A stretch of DNA of 64,000 nt, taken from NCBI RefSeq assembly GCF_023716565.1, contig NZ_CP071848.1, forward strand, positions 2,542,001 to 2,606,000, in the 5' to 3' direction. The translations under genes were made by a program, and so were the position numbers. The notes under the pieces are model-generated. The model was not told where the DNA came from and made no database searches. It saw only the letters and a program-made list of their open reading frames with translations. The stretch comes from Vibrio sp. SCSIO 43136 (GTDB taxonomy: Bacteria > Pseudomonadota > Gammaproteobacteria > Enterobacterales > Vibrionaceae). The stretch's first letter is position 1; the number at the start of each line of letters is the position of its first letter. Positions 36,459 to 47,852 of the stretch are shown here, piece by piece.

Positions 36459-38141
36459 GTGGATCTGATTCTTTCATTATTGCAGCAGATGTGTGTTTAT
36501 TTGGTGCTCGCCTACCTGCTGAGTAAAACCCCTCTGGTTTTGCCTCTGTTGAGCATTTCCAAGCGTAGAGGGCACCAGTTCAGTGTCTACGTACTGTTCT
36601 CGCTGTTTTGTATCATGGGGACCTATTTTGGCTTACAGATCAACGATGCCATTGCTAATACTCGCGCCATAGGCGCTGTGATGGGGGGACTATTTGGTGG
36701 GCCGGTGATCGGTTTTTTGGTCGGCTTAACCGGTGGGTTGCACCGTTATACCCTAGGAGGGTTTACCGATCTCGCCTGCGCCATTTCCACCACCTTGGAA
36801 GGTTTAGTTGGCGGCTTAATGCACAGTTACCTAGTGCGTAAGGATAAGAGTGAATGGTTATTTAACCCGTGGATGGTGTTCTGCGTCACTTTGGTCGCTG
36901 AGATCATTCAGATGATCACTATCTTAGCAGTCGCCAAGCCTTTTGATGATGCTTATCGGTTAGTCAGCGCCATCGCAGCGCCGATGATTATCGCCAATTC
37001 CGTTGGTGCGATGCTGTTTATGAGTATTTTGCTTGATAGGAAAGCCATTGTAGAAAAATACTCTGCCGCTTTCTCTCGGCGAGCATTATTGATTGCCGAG
37101 CGCACCGTGGGCGTACTAAGCTCGGGCTTAACCCCAACCAACGCCGATAAAATCGCTCGAATTGTTTACGAAGAAACGAAAGTTGGGGCGGTCTCTATCA
37201 CCGATTGCGATAAGATTTTGGCTTTTGTCGGTATTGGCGATGATCACCATAAGCCCGACACACCGATCTCCTCACCAAGCACGCTCGAATCCATTAGCAA
37301 AAACGACATCATCTACCTCGATGGCGTCGAGCGTCCGTACCAGTGTTCAATTTCTGACGAGTGTAAACTTGGCTCGGCGTTGATCATTCCGCTACGCCAA
37401 GGCTCTGAAGTGGTAGGTACCATCAAGCTCTACGAGCCTAAGCATAAATTTTTCTCGACCATCAACATGTCGATGGCGGAAGGCATCGCCGAACTACTCT
37501 CAAGCCAGCTGCTCTATGGCGACTACCAGCAGCAACAGACTTTACTATCCCAAGCCAAAATCAAGCTCTTGCACGCTCAGGTTAACCCTCATTTCTTGTT
37601 CAATGCGCTCAATACCATCAGTGCCATTACACGCAAAGACCCAGATAAAGCTCGTCAACTGATCCAACACCTATCGCAGTTTTTCCGTAGCAACCTCAAA
37701 CAAAACATCGAGCATGTGCAGCTTAAAGATGAGCTTGCCCATGTTAATGCGTACCTCACCATTGAAAAAGCGCGATTTAGTGATCGCTTGGAAGTCGAGG
37801 TAGATATTGCACCTCAATATCTTGAGCTCTACATTCCGAGCTTTACTTTGCAACCACTGGTCGAAAATGCGATTAAGCATGGTATCAGTCAGCAGCTCGA
37901 TGGCGGTAAAATACGTATCTACACCAAGCTTGTACCACACGGGGTTTTAATGGTGGTGGAAGATGATGCTGGCCTATATCAAAAACCACCAGAGCAACAC
38001 AGTGGCTTAGGGCTAGAAATCGTTGATAAACGCCTTATCCAACGGTTAGGCAAGGGTTCGGCATTGCAGATTGAATCTAAGCCACAGCAGTACACACGGA
38101 TGAGTTTTTTACTTCCTAGCGACCTAACAAAAGAGGATTAG
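36459..38141 (+). CDS. btsS: LytS/BtsS-family sensor histidine kinase
   Basis: 560 residues, GTG start after GGGAGTAAGG. A 5TM-5TMR_LytS membrane domain (about 1-190) is followed by a GAF-like domain (about 215-345), then the His_kinase domain with phospho-accepting His378 (QVNPHFLFNALN) and N-box LVENAIKHGI. The enterobacterial orthologue senses extracellular pyruvate. It is 1 bp from btsR, and the next gene is a CstA-family transporter, the known target class of BtsSR. Confidence 0.88.
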   Translation: MDLILSLLQQMCVYLVLAYLLSKTPLVLPLLSISKRRGHQFSVYVLFSLFCIMGTYFGLQINDAIANTRAIGAVMGGLFGGPVIGFLVGLTGGLHRYTLGGFTDLACAISTTLEGLVGGLMHSYLVRKDKSEWLFNPWMVFCVTLVAEIIQMITILAVAKPFDDAYRLVSAIAAPMIIANSVGAMLFMSILLDRKAIVEKYSAAFSRRALLIAERTVGVLSSGLTPTNADKIARIVYEETKVGAVSITDCDKILAFVGIGDDHHKPDTPISSPSTLESISKNDIIYLDGVERPYQCSISDECKLGSALIIPLRQGSEVVGTIKLYEPKHKFFSTINMSMAEGIAELLSSQLLYGDYQQQQTLLSQAKIKLLHAQVNPHFLFNALNTISAITRKDPDKARQLIQHLSQFFRSNLKQNIEHVQLKDELAHVNAYLTIEKARFSDRLEVEVDIAPQYLELYIPSFTLQPLVENAIKHGISQQLDGGKIRIYTKLVPHGVLMVVEDDAGLYQKPPEQHSGLGLEIVDKRLIQRLGKGSALQIESKPQQYTRMSFLLPSDLTKED

Positions 38142-38142
38142 T

Positions 38143-38865
38143 ATGCTGACCGCAATCATCATTGATGATGAACAGCTAGCTCGAGATGAGCTTGGCGAAC
38201 TGCTCACAGAAATTGGGCAACTTGATATTATCGCCACGGCCAGTAATGCCATCGAAGGGCTTAAAGCCATCAACTGCCACAAACCCGATGTGGTGTTTTT
38301 GGATATTCACATGCCGCAAATCAGTGGCATGGAACTGTTGGCGATGTTAGATCCGGAAACCATGCCCTATGTGGTATTTGTCACAGCGTATGACCAATAT
38401 GCGATCCAAGCGTTCGAAGAGAACGCCTTTGACTACCTGTTAAAACCCGTTGAGCCTAAGCGTCTTGAGAAATGCATAGCTCGATTGCTCAAAACCCACC
38501 AGCTTAAGCAGCCTATCGACCTCACTCCAGTAACTCCTAGCGAGCTGACCCAAGTGCCCTGTAGTGGGCTAAACCGGATAGTGATCATTGCACTGGCCGA
38601 TATTGAATATGCTTATAGTGATATCAGCGGTGTGCATGTACAAACCGCAGACCAAAGCGCCACCTGTCAACTAACGCTTAAAGTACTTGAGCAGAAGACC
38701 CCACTACTACGCTGCCATCGCCAGTACTTAATCAATACCCAAGCGATTCGAGAAATCAAACTGCTTGAGAATGGACTGGCTGAAATAGTCACTCAAAGTG
38801 ACCACTGCGTCCCGGTCAGTCGACGTTATTTAAAGAGCCTTAAAGAGACTCTTGGCTTTCACTGA
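38143..38865 (+). CDS. btsR: LytTR-family response regulator BtsR
   Basis: 240 residues. The receiver domain has acidic residues IIDDEQ, phospho-acceptor Asp54 (VVFLDIHMP), Thr in VFVTAYD and Lys in LLKPV. A C-terminal LytTR DNA-binding domain (about 140-238) ends in RCHRQYLINTQAI and VPVSRRYLK. LytTR proteins bind direct repeats, and such repeats occur upstream of the following cstA gene. Confidence 0.9.
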   Translation: MLTAIIIDDEQLARDELGELLTEIGQLDIIATASNAIEGLKAINCHKPDVVFLDIHMPQISGMELLAMLDPETMPYVVFVTAYDQYAIQAFEENAFDYLLKPVEPKRLEKCIARLLKTHQLKQPIDLTPVTPSELTQVPCSGLNRIVIIALADIEYAYSDISGVHVQTADQSATCQLTLKVLEQKTPLLRCHRQYLINTQAIREIKLLENGLAEIVTQSDHCVPVSRRYLKSLKETLGFH

Positions 38866-38877
38866 TCGGGTTAGTAC

Positions 38878-38898
38878 GAGCTCGATTTGATCGAGCTC
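38878..38898 (+). terminator. Perfect hairpin after btsR
   Basis: 9-bp stem GAGCTCGAT / ATCGAGCTC with loop TTG, 12 bp past the btsR stop. The following bases (TCAGTTCTAT) are not a clean T-run, so termination may be weak. Confidence 0.5.
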
Positions 38899-38942
38899 TC
38901 AGTTCTATATCACACTTCATTCCCACTCGCCTTAGCGCCAAA

Positions 38943-38990
38943 ACCACTTAATCTCACTAAACACCACTTAGGTGAGAATGCGACCACTCA
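38943..38990 (+). promoter_or_regulatory. Triple 20-bp-phased direct repeat upstream of cstA, probable BtsR sites
   Basis: ACCACTTA at 38943, ACCACTTA at 38963 and ACCACTCA at 38983: starts exactly 20 bp apart, so all three lie on one helix face. The sequence fits the ACC(A/G)CT(C/T)A repeat recalled for E. coli BtsR (YehT). Degenerate copies lie at 38922 and 39006. AATAAT at 39045-39050 is a candidate -10 with a poor -35, as expected for an activated promoter. Confidence 0.75.
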
Positions 38991-39069
38991 CTTCATCACT
39001 GACTGAACACTCAACAAGCAGCGTTTAAGATCAATGCTGAACACAATAATTAATGAACTAAGGACGTGA

Positions 39070-40560
39070 ATGATGATGTGGTTTCTTACCTGTATCGCCG
39101 CTTTGATCGGTGGTTACTTTATTTACGGCACTTTCGTTGAGAAAGTTTTTGGTATCAACGAAAAGCGCAAAACCCCTGCTTACACTAAGCAAGATGGTGT
39201 TGACTATGTGCCAATGTCTAACAAAAAAGTTTACCTAGTACAGCTACTAAACATTGCAGGTGTCGGCCCAATTTTTGGCCCGATCATGGGTGCTCTATAT
39301 GGCCCTGCAGCGATGCTGTGGATTGTGCTCGGTTGTATCTTCGCCGGTGCAGTACATGACTATTTCTCTGGTATGTTGTCAGTAAGAAATGGCGGAGCTT
39401 CAGTGCCGACGATTACAGGTAAGTACTTAGGTAATGGCGCAAAACACTTTATGAACATATTTGCCATTGTCCTGCTTTTGTTGGTTGGCGTGGTATTCGT
39501 ATCTGCACCTGCTGGCATGCTAACAAACCTAGTCAATGACCAAACTGGTGCCAACATTCCGATGACGGCGATGGTTATTGCTATCTTTGCTTACTACATC
39601 ATCGCAACCATAGTCCCTGTCGACAAAATCATCGGTCGTTTCTACCCACTGTTTGGCGCACTACTTATCTTCATGTCGGTAGGCCTTATCACTGCGATTG
39701 GCTTGTCTGACGAGCACTCAATTATGGGTGGCTACGAAGTGAGTGACATGTTCACCAACATGAATCCAAACAACTTGCCACTATGGCCTGCACTATTCAT
39801 CACCATTGCGTGTGGTGCGATCTCTGGCTTCCACGCAACTCAGTCTCCATTGATGGCGCGCTGTATGGAAAATGAGAAAAACGGCCGCTTTGTATTCTAC
39901 GGTGCGATGATCGGTGAAGGTGCAATAGCGCTTATCTGGTGTGCCCTAGCACTCTCTTTCTTCGGCTCAGTTGAATCACTTGCAGATGCTGTTGCAAATG
40001 GTGGCCCTGGTAACGTTGTATACAGCGCTTCATTTGGCCTGCTGGGTGTGTTTGGCGGTATCTTAGCCTTCCTAGGTGTAGTTATCTTGCCGATTACCTC
40101 GGGTGACACTGCGTTTCGTTCAAGCCGTTTGATCCTTGCTGAGTACTTCAACATGGAGCAAAAAACATTGCGTAACCGCCTAATGATGGCACTACCACTG
40201 TTTGTTATTGGCGGCATTCTAACGCAAGTAGATTTCGGTGTAATTTGGCGCTACTTCGGCTTTGCCAACCAATCAACAGCGGTCATGATGCTGTGGACAG
40301 CTTCAGCTTACCTACTTCGTCATAACAAACTGCACTGGATTACCACGGTACCAGCTATGTTTATGACCACGGTATGTGTGAGCTTCATCTTGAGTAGCAG
40401 CACACTAGGTTTTGGTTTGCCAATCAACATCTCAACCATTGCAGGTATTGTGTTTGCTATCGCCGTTGCAGCGCTAGTAATTAAAACCTCAAAAGGTAAA
40501 GGTGAAGAAGAGCTACCGGGGGACAAAGAAGAGAGCCCAACCAACGTAAAAACCGCCTAG
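39070..40560 (+). CDS. cstA: CstA/BtsT-family carbon starvation / pyruvate transporter
   Basis: 496-residue polytopic inner-membrane protein with about 13-14 transmembrane helices and the family motifs NIAGVGPIFGPIMGALYGP and GFHATQSP. E. coli CstA and BtsT are about 700 residues; this is the shorter Vibrio form and ends in a hydrophilic Glu/Lys tail. Family members import pyruvate or peptides by proton symport. Adjacent BtsSR and its putative sites favour pyruvate. ATG follows AAGGA. Confidence 0.9.
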   Translation: MMMWFLTCIAALIGGYFIYGTFVEKVFGINEKRKTPAYTKQDGVDYVPMSNKKVYLVQLLNIAGVGPIFGPIMGALYGPAAMLWIVLGCIFAGAVHDYFSGMLSVRNGGASVPTITGKYLGNGAKHFMNIFAIVLLLLVGVVFVSAPAGMLTNLVNDQTGANIPMTAMVIAIFAYYIIATIVPVDKIIGRFYPLFGALLIFMSVGLITAIGLSDEHSIMGGYEVSDMFTNMNPNNLPLWPALFITIACGAISGFHATQSPLMARCMENEKNGRFVFYGAMIGEGAIALIWCALALSFFGSVESLADAVANGGPGNVVYSASFGLLGVFGGILAFLGVVILPITSGDTAFRSSRLILAEYFNMEQKTLRNRLMMALPLFVIGGILTQVDFGVIWRYFGFANQSTAVMMLWTASAYLLRHNKLHWITTVPAMFMTTVCVSFILSSSTLGFGLPINISTIAGIVFAIAVAALVIKTSKGKGEEELPGDKEESPTNVKTA

Positions 40561-40602
40561 CTAAACGCTCATTAAAATAATAGATTGAGTCTCTAGATCG
40601 AC

Positions 40603-40636
40603 AAAGCCCCCTCACCAGTTGGTGAGGGGGCTTTTT
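40603..40636. terminator. Bidirectional terminator between cstA and nagZ
   Basis: Perfect 14-bp stem AAAGCCCCCTCACC / GGTGAGGGGGCTTT, loop AGTT, with T-run; serves convergent cstA (+) and nagZ (-). Confidence 0.95.
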
Positions 40637-40662
40637 AAATCTTTTGATATTTCATCTTAGAA

Positions 40663-41661
40663 TCAGTTATCTATCAAAGGAATCATAGCTTCCACCGCAT
40701 CTTGCCACTGCGTGCTACGCTGGAGATCATTGAGCGAGAAGCTTTGGGTCTTAAGCAAACCTAAAGCTTTAGGTACATGGGTGACCTCAAGCGTATCGAG
40801 CACCTCTACGGCCGATGGGCGATGGTTGCACATAAGAATCATATCGCATCCAGCATCTAGTGATTGCTGAGCACGAACTGCAGCGGAGCCCATGATCTTC
40901 GCCCCTTCCATGCCCAAATCATCTGAGAACACAATGCCTTTGAAACCCAGCTTTTCTCTCAGTATCTGTTTCAACCAAAAAGCGCTGCCCGAGGCTGGCT
41001 GACTATCAAATTCTGGGTAAATCACATGTGCGGGCATCATGGCATCAAGCAAACCTGCATCTAGCTGCGCTTTAAAGATAGCCATGTCTTGTTCAAAAAT
41101 GTCGCTGCGATCATCATAAGGTGTTTCTAGATGCGAGTCTGCAATTATCCCACCGTGACCAGGAAAGTGTTTGCCTGTGGTCGCCATACCAACAGATTTC
41201 ATGCCATGCATAAAAGCGCTGCTGTGGTGAATGATGGTTTGGGTATCTTCACCAAACGCTCTACTTCCAATCGCCTTGCAATCAAACCCTTGATCCAACA
41301 CTGGCGCAAAGCTGAGGTCAATATCATGTGCGATAAGTTCAGCCGCCATCAGCCAACCCGCTTGTTTCGCCAGTTGCTCACCATTGGTTTGTTTTGCAAA
41401 TTCAGCTGCTGCAGGAATACGGCTAAATCCGCGTTTAAAACGCTGAACCCGTCCACCCTCTTGGTCAACACCAATCAGTATCGGCCGTTTTGCCGCTTTT
41501 CGTATTGATTGATTCAAGGCGATGAGCTGCTCGTTGTCATGATAATTTCGGGCAAACAGAATTACACCGCCAACTAACGGATGCTCTAGCAGTTCGCGCT
41601 CTTCGGCATCTAACTCACAACCATCAACATCTAGCCACAAGGGTCCCATAGCAATTCTCAC
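40663..41661 (-). CDS. nagZ: Beta-N-acetylhexosaminidase NagZ (GH3)
   Basis: 332 residues, cytoplasmic. It removes GlcNAc from 1,6-anhydroMurNAc-peptides during peptidoglycan recycling. The family motif KHFPGHG...DSHLETP supplies the catalytic His/Asp dyad, and the nucleophile is in [11 protein letters not shown]. Its products can induce AmpC-type beta-lactamase in species that have one. It diverges from anmK-murQ, which use the anhydroMurNAc it helps release. Confidence 0.96.
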   Translation of the reverse strand: MRIAMGPLWLDVDGCELDAEERELLEHPLVGGVILFARNYHDNEQLIALNQSIRKAAKRPILIGVDQEGGRVQRFKRGFSRIPAAAEFAKQTNGEQLAKQAGWLMAAELIAHDIDLSFAPVLDQGFDCKAIGSRAFGEDTQTIIHHSSAFMHGMKSVGMATTGKHFPGHGGIIADSHLETPYDDRSDIFEQDMAIFKAQLDAGLLDAMMPAHVIYPEFDSQPASGSAFWLKQILREKLGFKGIVFSDDLGMEGAKIMGSAAVRAQQSLDAGCDMILMCNHRPSAVEVLDTLEVTHVPKALGLLKTQSFSLNDLQRSTQWQDAVEAMIPLIDN

Positions 41662-41743
41662 TTGGTTAAAAACAGACTTTGGCAGATTATTCGCTTTGAT
41701 TTTCTATTACAATGGCTTAAGCAGATTTTTGGAGGGTAGTGTT

Positions 41744-43820
<2,077 letters not shown>

Positions 43821-43909
43821 AAGCTGCGATCTAGGTAGGAAAATCTAACCTTTACTGCCTGAAATACCTGCTAATATTTTTAGATAGCAAGTATGAGATT
43901 GGGTAGTAG

Positions 43910-45703
43910 ATGACAAATATTGCCTCTGATGTTTGGTTACATCGGTTAGCGATGGTGTTTTTTGTAGTGGCCAGTGCGTGGGTTGGATACGTGCTGGTTA
44001 GCACTCAAAGTACCTTCGCATTACTGTATCTACTGTTCCCGATTGCCCTTTATCTTGGCTACTTTCAAGCAAACCTCAAGATCTGGGCGAGTGTGACTGC
44101 ACTGGCTGTGATTGTCATCGGAGGGTTAGTCGAGCCGTACGCTCTTGATACGGTTGAAGAAAGCTTTATCCTCATTCCTCTCATTTATCTGGCCCTATTC
44201 CCCGGAACCTTTTGGCCGGTCTTAATCTGTTTGATCATACTGTCTCTCTATTTGCCAGCACTCGATCCTAAAGATTTCTCTGAGTTTGTTGAAGATGCCA
44301 TCGAGATCTTAGTGATCACAGGGTTTGCCTGTGTCATGACTTTCTTTCAGCAGCTATCGAGTAAAACTGCTCAGAGCTTTAAACACGATAGCGAAACGGA
44401 TCACTTGACTAAGTTAAGCAATCGGCGCGCTTTTTATCGTCGCCTACACAGCTTACCGACTATCGAACGAAATACCCTTTTGCATATCGATATCGACAAG
44501 TTCAAAAGCATTAACAATAACTTGAGCCACAGTGCTGGCGATGAGATTTTGCGCCAATTAGCGAAAAGGCTGCAAAGTAAGCTAACAAGCACAATGTCGA
44601 TTTACCGAATAGGCAGTGATGAATTTTGTATTTTGGCGCTCAAGACTGAACGTGACCAAATTGAAGCACTGTGCCAAATATTGACCGCTGAGAGCGCCCT
44701 CAATTTTACCCTCGATGGTCGTCGCTACCAAATCAGCATCAGTATTGGTATTGCTGACTACCAACAGTGCATTCAAAATATCGATGGCTGGGTACAATCG
44801 GCTGAACTCGCACTAGAGAAATGCAAAGGCATCAGTAATCAATCTTACCTCTGGTTTGATGAAGCCATGCAAGAGCGGCAAGCTCGTCGCTTCAATATAG
44901 AAAAAGGCCTCGATAACGCAATAGAACGCAATGAATTCAGTTTGATGTATCAGCCTAAGGTGGATATTAAGACTGACTTAGTGCATGGTGCGGAAGCTTT
45001 GATTCGTTGGCACAACCGTAAACTAGGTTGGGTCTCTCCTGCCGAATTCATCCCTGTATCTGAGGATACTCAGCACATTTTGGCCATCGGACGATGGGTG
45101 ATTAACTCCGCTTGTGCGCAGGGAAGAGAGTGGTTAGACAAAGGCTATCAGTGCCCAATCTCGGTTAACGTTTCTACGGTGCAACTAGCCTATGACGACA
45201 TGTATCAAGTGGTAGAAGATGCTTTGATAAACAATAACTTCCCGGGCAAGCTGCTGCAAATCGAAATCACTGAAACAGCCATCATGTCTCAATCTGAGCG
45301 TACCGTTGCCACTTGCCACAAGCTACGCAACCTCGGGGTGCAAATTGTGCTCGATGATTTTGGTATCGCCTACTCTTGCTTAAGTTACTTGCGACGACTG
45401 CCTGTCGACCTACTTAAAATCGACAAATCTTTCGTTGATGAATGTGTTGATGAGCCCAAAGCACACATGTTGATCCGGACCATAGTGCAAATGGGACATA
45501 ACCTGAATATGAAAGTGACCGCCGAAGGGGTCGAAAGTGAATTACAGCTATCGCTGTTAAAGTCAGAAAGGTGCGATAGGTATCAGGGGTACTTGTTTTC
45601 TAAGCCTGTTCCACCTGAAAAACTTGAACGCCTGCTGGCTAAGTCTCAGCCTATCGCTCAGTCGGCTACTCAACCTAAAGCGTTAAAGGTTCAGTCACGT
45701 TGA
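43910..45703 (+). CDS. Membrane GGDEF/EAL protein, probably a c-di-GMP phosphodiesterase
   Basis: 597 residues. About five transmembrane helices (1-150) are followed by a GGDEF domain whose active-site motif is GSDEF (235-239), then an EAL domain with Glu362-Ala-Leu. Other EAL metal and catalytic residues are visible: NVS, EITE, Asp482-Asp483, KIDKSF, AEGVE and QGYLFSKP. Loop 6 reads DDFGIAYSCL instead of the usual DDFG(T/S)GYSSL. Cyclase activity is doubtful; hydrolysis of c-di-GMP is plausible. The 3' end overlaps the convergent lipoprotein gene by 13 bp. Confidence 0.88.
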   Translation: MTNIASDVWLHRLAMVFFVVASAWVGYVLVSTQSTFALLYLLFPIALYLGYFQANLKIWASVTALAVIVIGGLVEPYALDTVEESFILIPLIYLALFPGTFWPVLICLIILSLYLPALDPKDFSEFVEDAIEILVITGFACVMTFFQQLSSKTAQSFKHDSETDHLTKLSNRRAFYRRLHSLPTIERNTLLHIDIDKFKSINNNLSHSAGDEILRQLAKRLQSKLTSTMSIYRIGSDEFCILALKTERDQIEALCQILTAESALNFTLDGRRYQISISIGIADYQQCIQNIDGWVQSAELALEKCKGISNQSYLWFDEAMQERQARRFNIEKGLDNAIERNEFSLMYQPKVDIKTDLVHGAEALIRWHNRKLGWVSPAEFIPVSEDTQHILAIGRWVINSACAQGREWLDKGYQCPISVNVSTVQLAYDDMYQVVEDALINNNFPGKLLQIEITETAIMSQSERTVATCHKLRNLGVQIVLDDFGIAYSCLSYLRRLPVDLLKIDKSFVDECVDEPKAHMLIRTIVQMGHNLNMKVTAEGVESELQLSLLKSERCDRYQGYLFSKPVPPEKLERLLAKSQPIAQSATQPKALKVQSR

Positions 45704-46032
45704 TCCCAGCCACGCTGCCACTCCATACGAAACTTCTGAGCATCCTCAGTGCCTTCGCAAACGCCTTCATAATAGGTTCCAGACAGACCGATTTGAAAGG
45801 CATGGTTAGGGTTACAAAACTCGTCAACACCTTTTAAATAGCCGCGAGAGTAATCATCCTGATTTACCTGTCCAAGTTTGGCGAGCATACTGTATGTTCG
45901 CTCTGAGCGCCCCTTGATGCCGTCGCTATAACCAATCTCAAACCAGTTATCATCTTTGGCATAATCGGCATCACTTGCCACACAGCCCATCAAACTGGCG
46001 CTGAGTATCATCACCAATAGTGAATTTTTCAT
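45691..46032 (-). CDS. DUF2799-type lipoprotein
   Basis: 113 residues. The lipoprotein signal MKNSLLVMILSASLMGC gives lipid-modified Cys17. The mature part is short and polar with repeated GY/Y-x-x-G patterns (EIGYSDGIKGR, YSRGYLKGVDEFC) typical of DUF2799 proteins of unknown function. The ribosome site is AAGGA. Its last 13 bp are shared with the end of the convergent GGDEF/EAL gene. Confidence 0.75.
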   Translation of the reverse strand: MKNSLLVMILSASLMGCVASDADYAKDDNWFEIGYSDGIKGRSERTYSMLAKLGQVNQDDYSRGYLKGVDEFCNPNHAFQIGLSGTYYEGVCEGTEDAQKFRMEWQRGWDQRD

Positions 46033-46108
46033 TCGGGTTCCTTTTTACTGCCACATCCATTAAGTGTAGAAGCTGTTGATATATATCGTTAACTTTCTCT
46101 TTTAAAAA

Positions 46109-46133
46109 CAAAGGGCTCAATAAGAGCCCTTGG
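46109..46133 (-). terminator. ispH terminator
   Basis: Stem AAGGGCTC / GAGCCCTT with loop AATAA; on the minus strand it is followed by TTTGTTTTT, about 16 bp past the ispH stop. Confidence 0.88.
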
Positions 46134-46148
46134 TAGAAAATAACGAAG

Positions 46149-47093
46149 CTAATCAATCTGTTTGATTTGGAGCTCTTTCGGGACCTCGAAGAACATATTC
46201 TCTTCACGACCGCTCAGCTCTTCAACTTCGCTGGTTTTAATCGATTGAATGCGCTTTACGATTTGGTCCACCAGCTCTTGAGGGGCAGAAGCTCCCGCTG
46301 TGACACCCACATTTTGTGCGCTCTCAAACCAGCTATCTTCAACTGCTTCTGGGCAATCAATCAAATAGCCTGGCGTACCCAGCTTTTCTGCTAATTCTTT
46401 CAAACGAGTCGAGTTAGAAGAGTTTTTCGAGCCAACTACAACCACGGCATCCACTTTTTCTGCTAACTCTCTCACTGCATCTTGACGGTTTTGAGTGGCG
46501 TAGCAGATATCATCTTTACGTGGACCTTGGATTTCAGGGAACACTTCACGCAGCTTCTCAATCACGTCTGCGGTTTCATCCACTGAGAGCGTTGTCTGGC
46601 TCACGTAGTGCAGGTTGGTTGGATCTTTGACCTGCAAGGTTTCCACATCGGCTGGGTTTTCCACCAAATACATACCGCCTGTCGCACTGGCGTACTGCCC
46701 CATGGTACCTTCTACTTCTGGGTGACCCGCATGACCAATCAAAACCACTTCCATATTTTTTCGGCTCGCACGAGCCACTTCCATATGAACCTTGGTAACC
46801 AGTGGGCAAGTAGCGTCAAATACTGTCAGCTCTCGCTCTTTGGCTTCTTTTCGTACCGCTTGCGAGACGCCATGAGCAGAGAAAATCACGATGTTGTCAT
46901 CAGGAACTTCATGCAGCTCTTCAACGAATACTGCGCCACGCTCTTTTAATCCTTCCACCACAAATCGGTTATGTACCACTTCATGTCGAACGTAGATCGG
47001 TGGTTGATACATTTCTAGTGCTCGTTCAACAATGCTGATCGCACGGTCAACACCAGCACAGAAACCGCGAGGGTTTGCTAACAGTATTTTCAT
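46149..47093 (-). CDS. ispH: 4-hydroxy-3-methylbut-2-enyl diphosphate reductase
   Basis: 314 residues. It is the last step of the MEP isoprenoid pathway, yielding IPP and DMAPP. [4Fe-4S] ligands are Cys12 (NPRGFCAGV), Cys in DATCPLVTK and Cys in [10 protein letters not shown]. Starting at ATG 47093 keeps Cys12 in the E. coli numbering; ATG 47105 is an alternative adding four residues. TQTTLS-type loop ([10 protein letters not shown]) is present. It lies 59 bp after fkpB. Confidence 0.95.
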   Translation of the reverse strand: MKILLANPRGFCAGVDRAISIVERALEMYQPPIYVRHEVVHNRFVVEGLKERGAVFVEELHEVPDDNIVIFSAHGVSQAVRKEAKERELTVFDATCPLVTKVHMEVARASRKNMEVVLIGHAGHPEVEGTMGQYASATGGMYLVENPADVETLQVKDPTNLHYVSQTTLSVDETADVIEKLREVFPEIQGPRKDDICYATQNRQDAVRELAEKVDAVVVVGSKNSSNSTRLKELAEKLGTPGYLIDCPEAVEDSWFESAQNVGVTAGASAPQELVDQIVKRIQSIKTSEVEELSGREENMFFEVPKELQIKQID

Positions 47094-47152
47094 TGAATTG
47101 CTCATTGCTTTGTTCTAATTGCGCCTATTCTACTCAGACTCTCAGGAAAAGC

Positions 47153-47584
47153 CTATTCTACGGCTAAGATTTCTACGTCAAAAGTAACGTCTTGACCTGC
47201 CAGTGGGTGGTTAAAATCAACCGTCACTGACTCACCAGAAAGTTCGGTGATAATGCCCGGGATTTCCATACCATCTTTACCGGTAAAAGCCATGATAGTG
47301 CCGACTTCGACTTGGTCTTGGCCTAAGAATTTGCTGCGGTCCATGTGATGGATATTATCAGGGTTTGGCTGACCGAAGGCATCATCGGCCATCAACTCGA
47401 TCGACTTGTTATCTCCAAGTGATAGTCCAATCAGGCACTTCTCGAAGTTTTCACTCAAGCTGCCATCCCCCATTTTAAATTGTGCTGGTTTACCCATGCT
47501 ATGAGTGCTATCAGCCACAGAGTCATCTTTTAATTTGATGGTGAAGTGTAAAGTAACGGTTGAGCTATCAGTAATTTGAGTCAC
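47153..47584 (-). CDS. fkpB: FKBP-type peptidyl-prolyl isomerase (SlpA/FkpB)
   Basis: 143 residues. An FKBP domain is interrupted by an insert-in-flap chaperone domain, as in SlyD but without the His-rich tail. VTLHFTIKLKDD, GDGSLSENFEKCLIGL, DAFGQPNPDN and NHPLAGQ are the family landmarks. Cytoplasmic prolyl isomerase and chaperone. In enterobacteria it follows lspA directly; here 268 bp with a terminator and a hairpin repeat intervene. Confidence 0.93.
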   Translation of the reverse strand: MTQITDSSTVTLHFTIKLKDDSVADSTHSMGKPAQFKMGDGSLSENFEKCLIGLSLGDNKSIELMADDAFGQPNPDNIHHMDRSKFLGQDQVEVGTIMAFTGKDGMEIPGIITELSGESVTVDFNHPLAGQDVTFDVEILAVE

Positions 47585-47598
47585 GGAATATCCTTATA

Positions 47599-47759
47599 AT
47601 ACCAATCCAACTAATTATCTGATCAGTCTAGCTAGTCCATATTTCCTTTAGCTGCGTTAGAAATCGTATCCCTAGTCCCAGCTAGGCATAAGATTTCTGC
47701 CTTGCTAAAGAAAATCTGTCCGTCGCTATACAAGACCACATAATTAGTCGTATTGGTAT
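47599..47759. repeat. 161-bp hairpin repeat (MITE-like) between lspA and fkpB
   Basis: Ends are imperfect inverted repeats, 20 of 23 positions matching: ATACCAATCCAACTAATTAT at the left, and ATACCAATACGACTAATTAT when the right end is reverse-complemented. Inside, TTTCCTTTAGC...AGAAATC pairs with GATTTCT...GCTAAAGAAA around CCTAG / CTAGG. There is no coding capacity. Each end reads outward as TTGGTATTAT or TTGGTATGAT, resembling an extended -10 element. Confidence 0.8.
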
Positions 47760-47791
47760 GATTGTTGTTTTTGCTAATGTACTGCCTGTTT

Positions 47792-47829
47792 ATATTAAAA
47801 AGCGCCACCCGAATCAACGGGTAGCGCTT
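47792..47829 (-). terminator. Terminator downstream of lspA
   Basis: Arms AAGCGC-ACCCG / CGGGT-GCGCTT with one mismatch and loop AATCAA; on the minus strand it runs into TTTTTAATATA. It lies 24 bp past the lspA stop, inside what is a continuous operon in E. coli. Confidence 0.85.
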
Positions 47830-47852
47830 GTGGTTATTAGCTTTGTGGGTGT

